Translations under genes and position numbers: made by a program
Shown: positions 14,299 through 14,607 of the stretch, piece by piece
How positions within the stretch are numbered: the stretch's first letter is position 1
Layout of the letters: each line of letters starts with the position of its first letter
Notes under the pieces: generated by a model
What the model saw: only the letters and a program-made list of their open reading frames with translations
Databases searched by the model: none
Told to the model about the DNA's origin: nothing
From: JAHEJB01 sp041748175
GTDB taxonomy: Bacteria > Bacteroidota > Rhodothermia > Rhodothermales > Rubricoccaceae
Direction of reading: 5' to 3'
DNA length: 14,607 nt
Assembly: GCA_041748175.1 (NCBI GenBank)
Contig: JBGTDU010000140.1
Location: 1-14,607 of the forward strand

Positions 14299-14475
14299 GG
14301 GAATCCGCCGCGGATAGAATAGACGCAGTTCCCCTCCTGGACAGGGCAACGCGAGTAGCGTTGCGGCGGAGGGGTGCGCGGGGCATATTGGGTTAGGCGT
14401 GGTCGAACGGATTGGCAGAAAGCCTCTCGCTGTGTTGCTGGCAACCCTCCGCCTCGCAAGCTCGGCAGGGGCCGA
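14299..14475. promoter_or_regulatory. preA leader with an inverted repeat
   Basis: 177 bp between the preA start and the end of the upstream gene. A perfect 7-bp stem GCAACGC (14346-14352) / GCGTTGC (14358-14364) with a 5-nt loop has no T-tract. It sits inside a C-rich then G-rich segment (about 14326-14378) that resembles the repeat block at 455-500. No promoter consensus was recognised. Confidence 0.4.
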
Positions 14476-14607
14476 CTAATAAGCCTCGATCAGTGGTAGG
14501 ACGGCAAAGTTGGTTTTTCTGTAGCTGCGGGTGAATTTTCCGGCGTAGGAGTGCAAAGTCGATAAAAGACCCGAGAAGCGTGCTCGCCACCACTTCTCCA
14601 GGTCGTG
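14476..14607 (-). CDS. C-terminal fragment of an unidentified protein
   Basis: On the minus strand the last 43 codons of a reading frame enter from outside the window and end at a TAG (complement of 14476-14478). The peptide (HDLEKWWRARFSGLL... ending NFAVLPLIEAY) is rich in aromatic and basic residues and has normal amino-acid balance for a helical C-terminus. This makes it a better candidate than the other frames here. No family could be recognised from so short a piece. It lies 177 bp upstream of preA on the same strand, so it may or may not share its transcript. Confidence 0.5.
   Translation of the reverse strand, partial: HDLEKWWRARFSGLLSTLHSYAGKFTRSYRKTNFAVLPLIEAY

Noticed and set aside
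14393..14593. 66-codon minus-strand frame near the window end
   Set aside because: A different minus-strand frame running in from the window edge to a TAG at 14476 gives a more protein-like C-terminus. The 66-codon frame has biased composition and no start signal.
1..14607. CRISPR arrays, tRNA and rRNA genes
   Set aside because: No regularly spaced short repeats and no tRNA-like cloverleaf or rRNA signature were seen when reading both strands. A covariance-model scan would be needed to rule out a degenerate RNA gene.

Overview
The window looks like chromosomal DNA from a G+C-rich member of the Bacteroidota/Rhodothermota (Rhodothermales- or Salinibacter-like). This is an inference. It rests on a TonB-dependent receptor with a CarboxypepD_reg N-terminus followed 3 bp later by a DUF4249-like lipoprotein, a multi-FAS1 lipoprotein, a Bacteroidota-style RHS core, and weak Shine-Dalgarno use at most genes. 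Most genes are close to 60% G+C.

Layout. 1-237 (+) is the acidic C-terminus of DnaK, followed by a strong intrinsic terminator (266-301). 302-1083 has no supported gene. It holds two diverged copies of an intergenic repeat (383-470, 524-626) and a palindromic repeat (657-776). 1084-4344 (-) is a two-gene outer-membrane uptake operon: TonB-dependent receptor, then lipoprotein. Divergent from it, 4458-6182 (+) is a lipoprotein with four fasciclin domains. Packed onto its 3' end is a headless RHS fragment (6169-7095): about 85 residues of RHS core, then an A+T-richer C-terminal tip. The tip's stop codon overlaps, as ATGA, the start of a small lipoprotein (7092-7535). I read this pair as an orphan polymorphic-toxin tip with a candidate immunity lipoprotein, and it is the most interesting part of the window. 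After 277 bp of structured noncoding DNA come queA (7813-8853, -) and pyruvate phosphate dikinase (9017-11665, -). A 166-bp palindromic MITE-like element occupies the whole junction between them. 11783-12487 (+) is an AlkD-type DNA alkylation repair protein ending in a bidirectional terminator. 12554-12724 (-) is a small acidic ORF with a strong Shine-Dalgarno. 12892-14298 (-) is preA, the dihydropyrimidine dehydrogenase catalytic subunit, without preT in view. 14476-14607 (-) is the C-terminus of an unidentified gene that runs off the window.

Functionally this is a mix: chaperone, tRNA modification (queuosine), PEP/pyruvate metabolism, alkylation repair and pyrimidine catabolism, with an accessory surface/competition section (about 1.1-7.5 kb) and several small non-autonomous repeats in the intergenic spaces.
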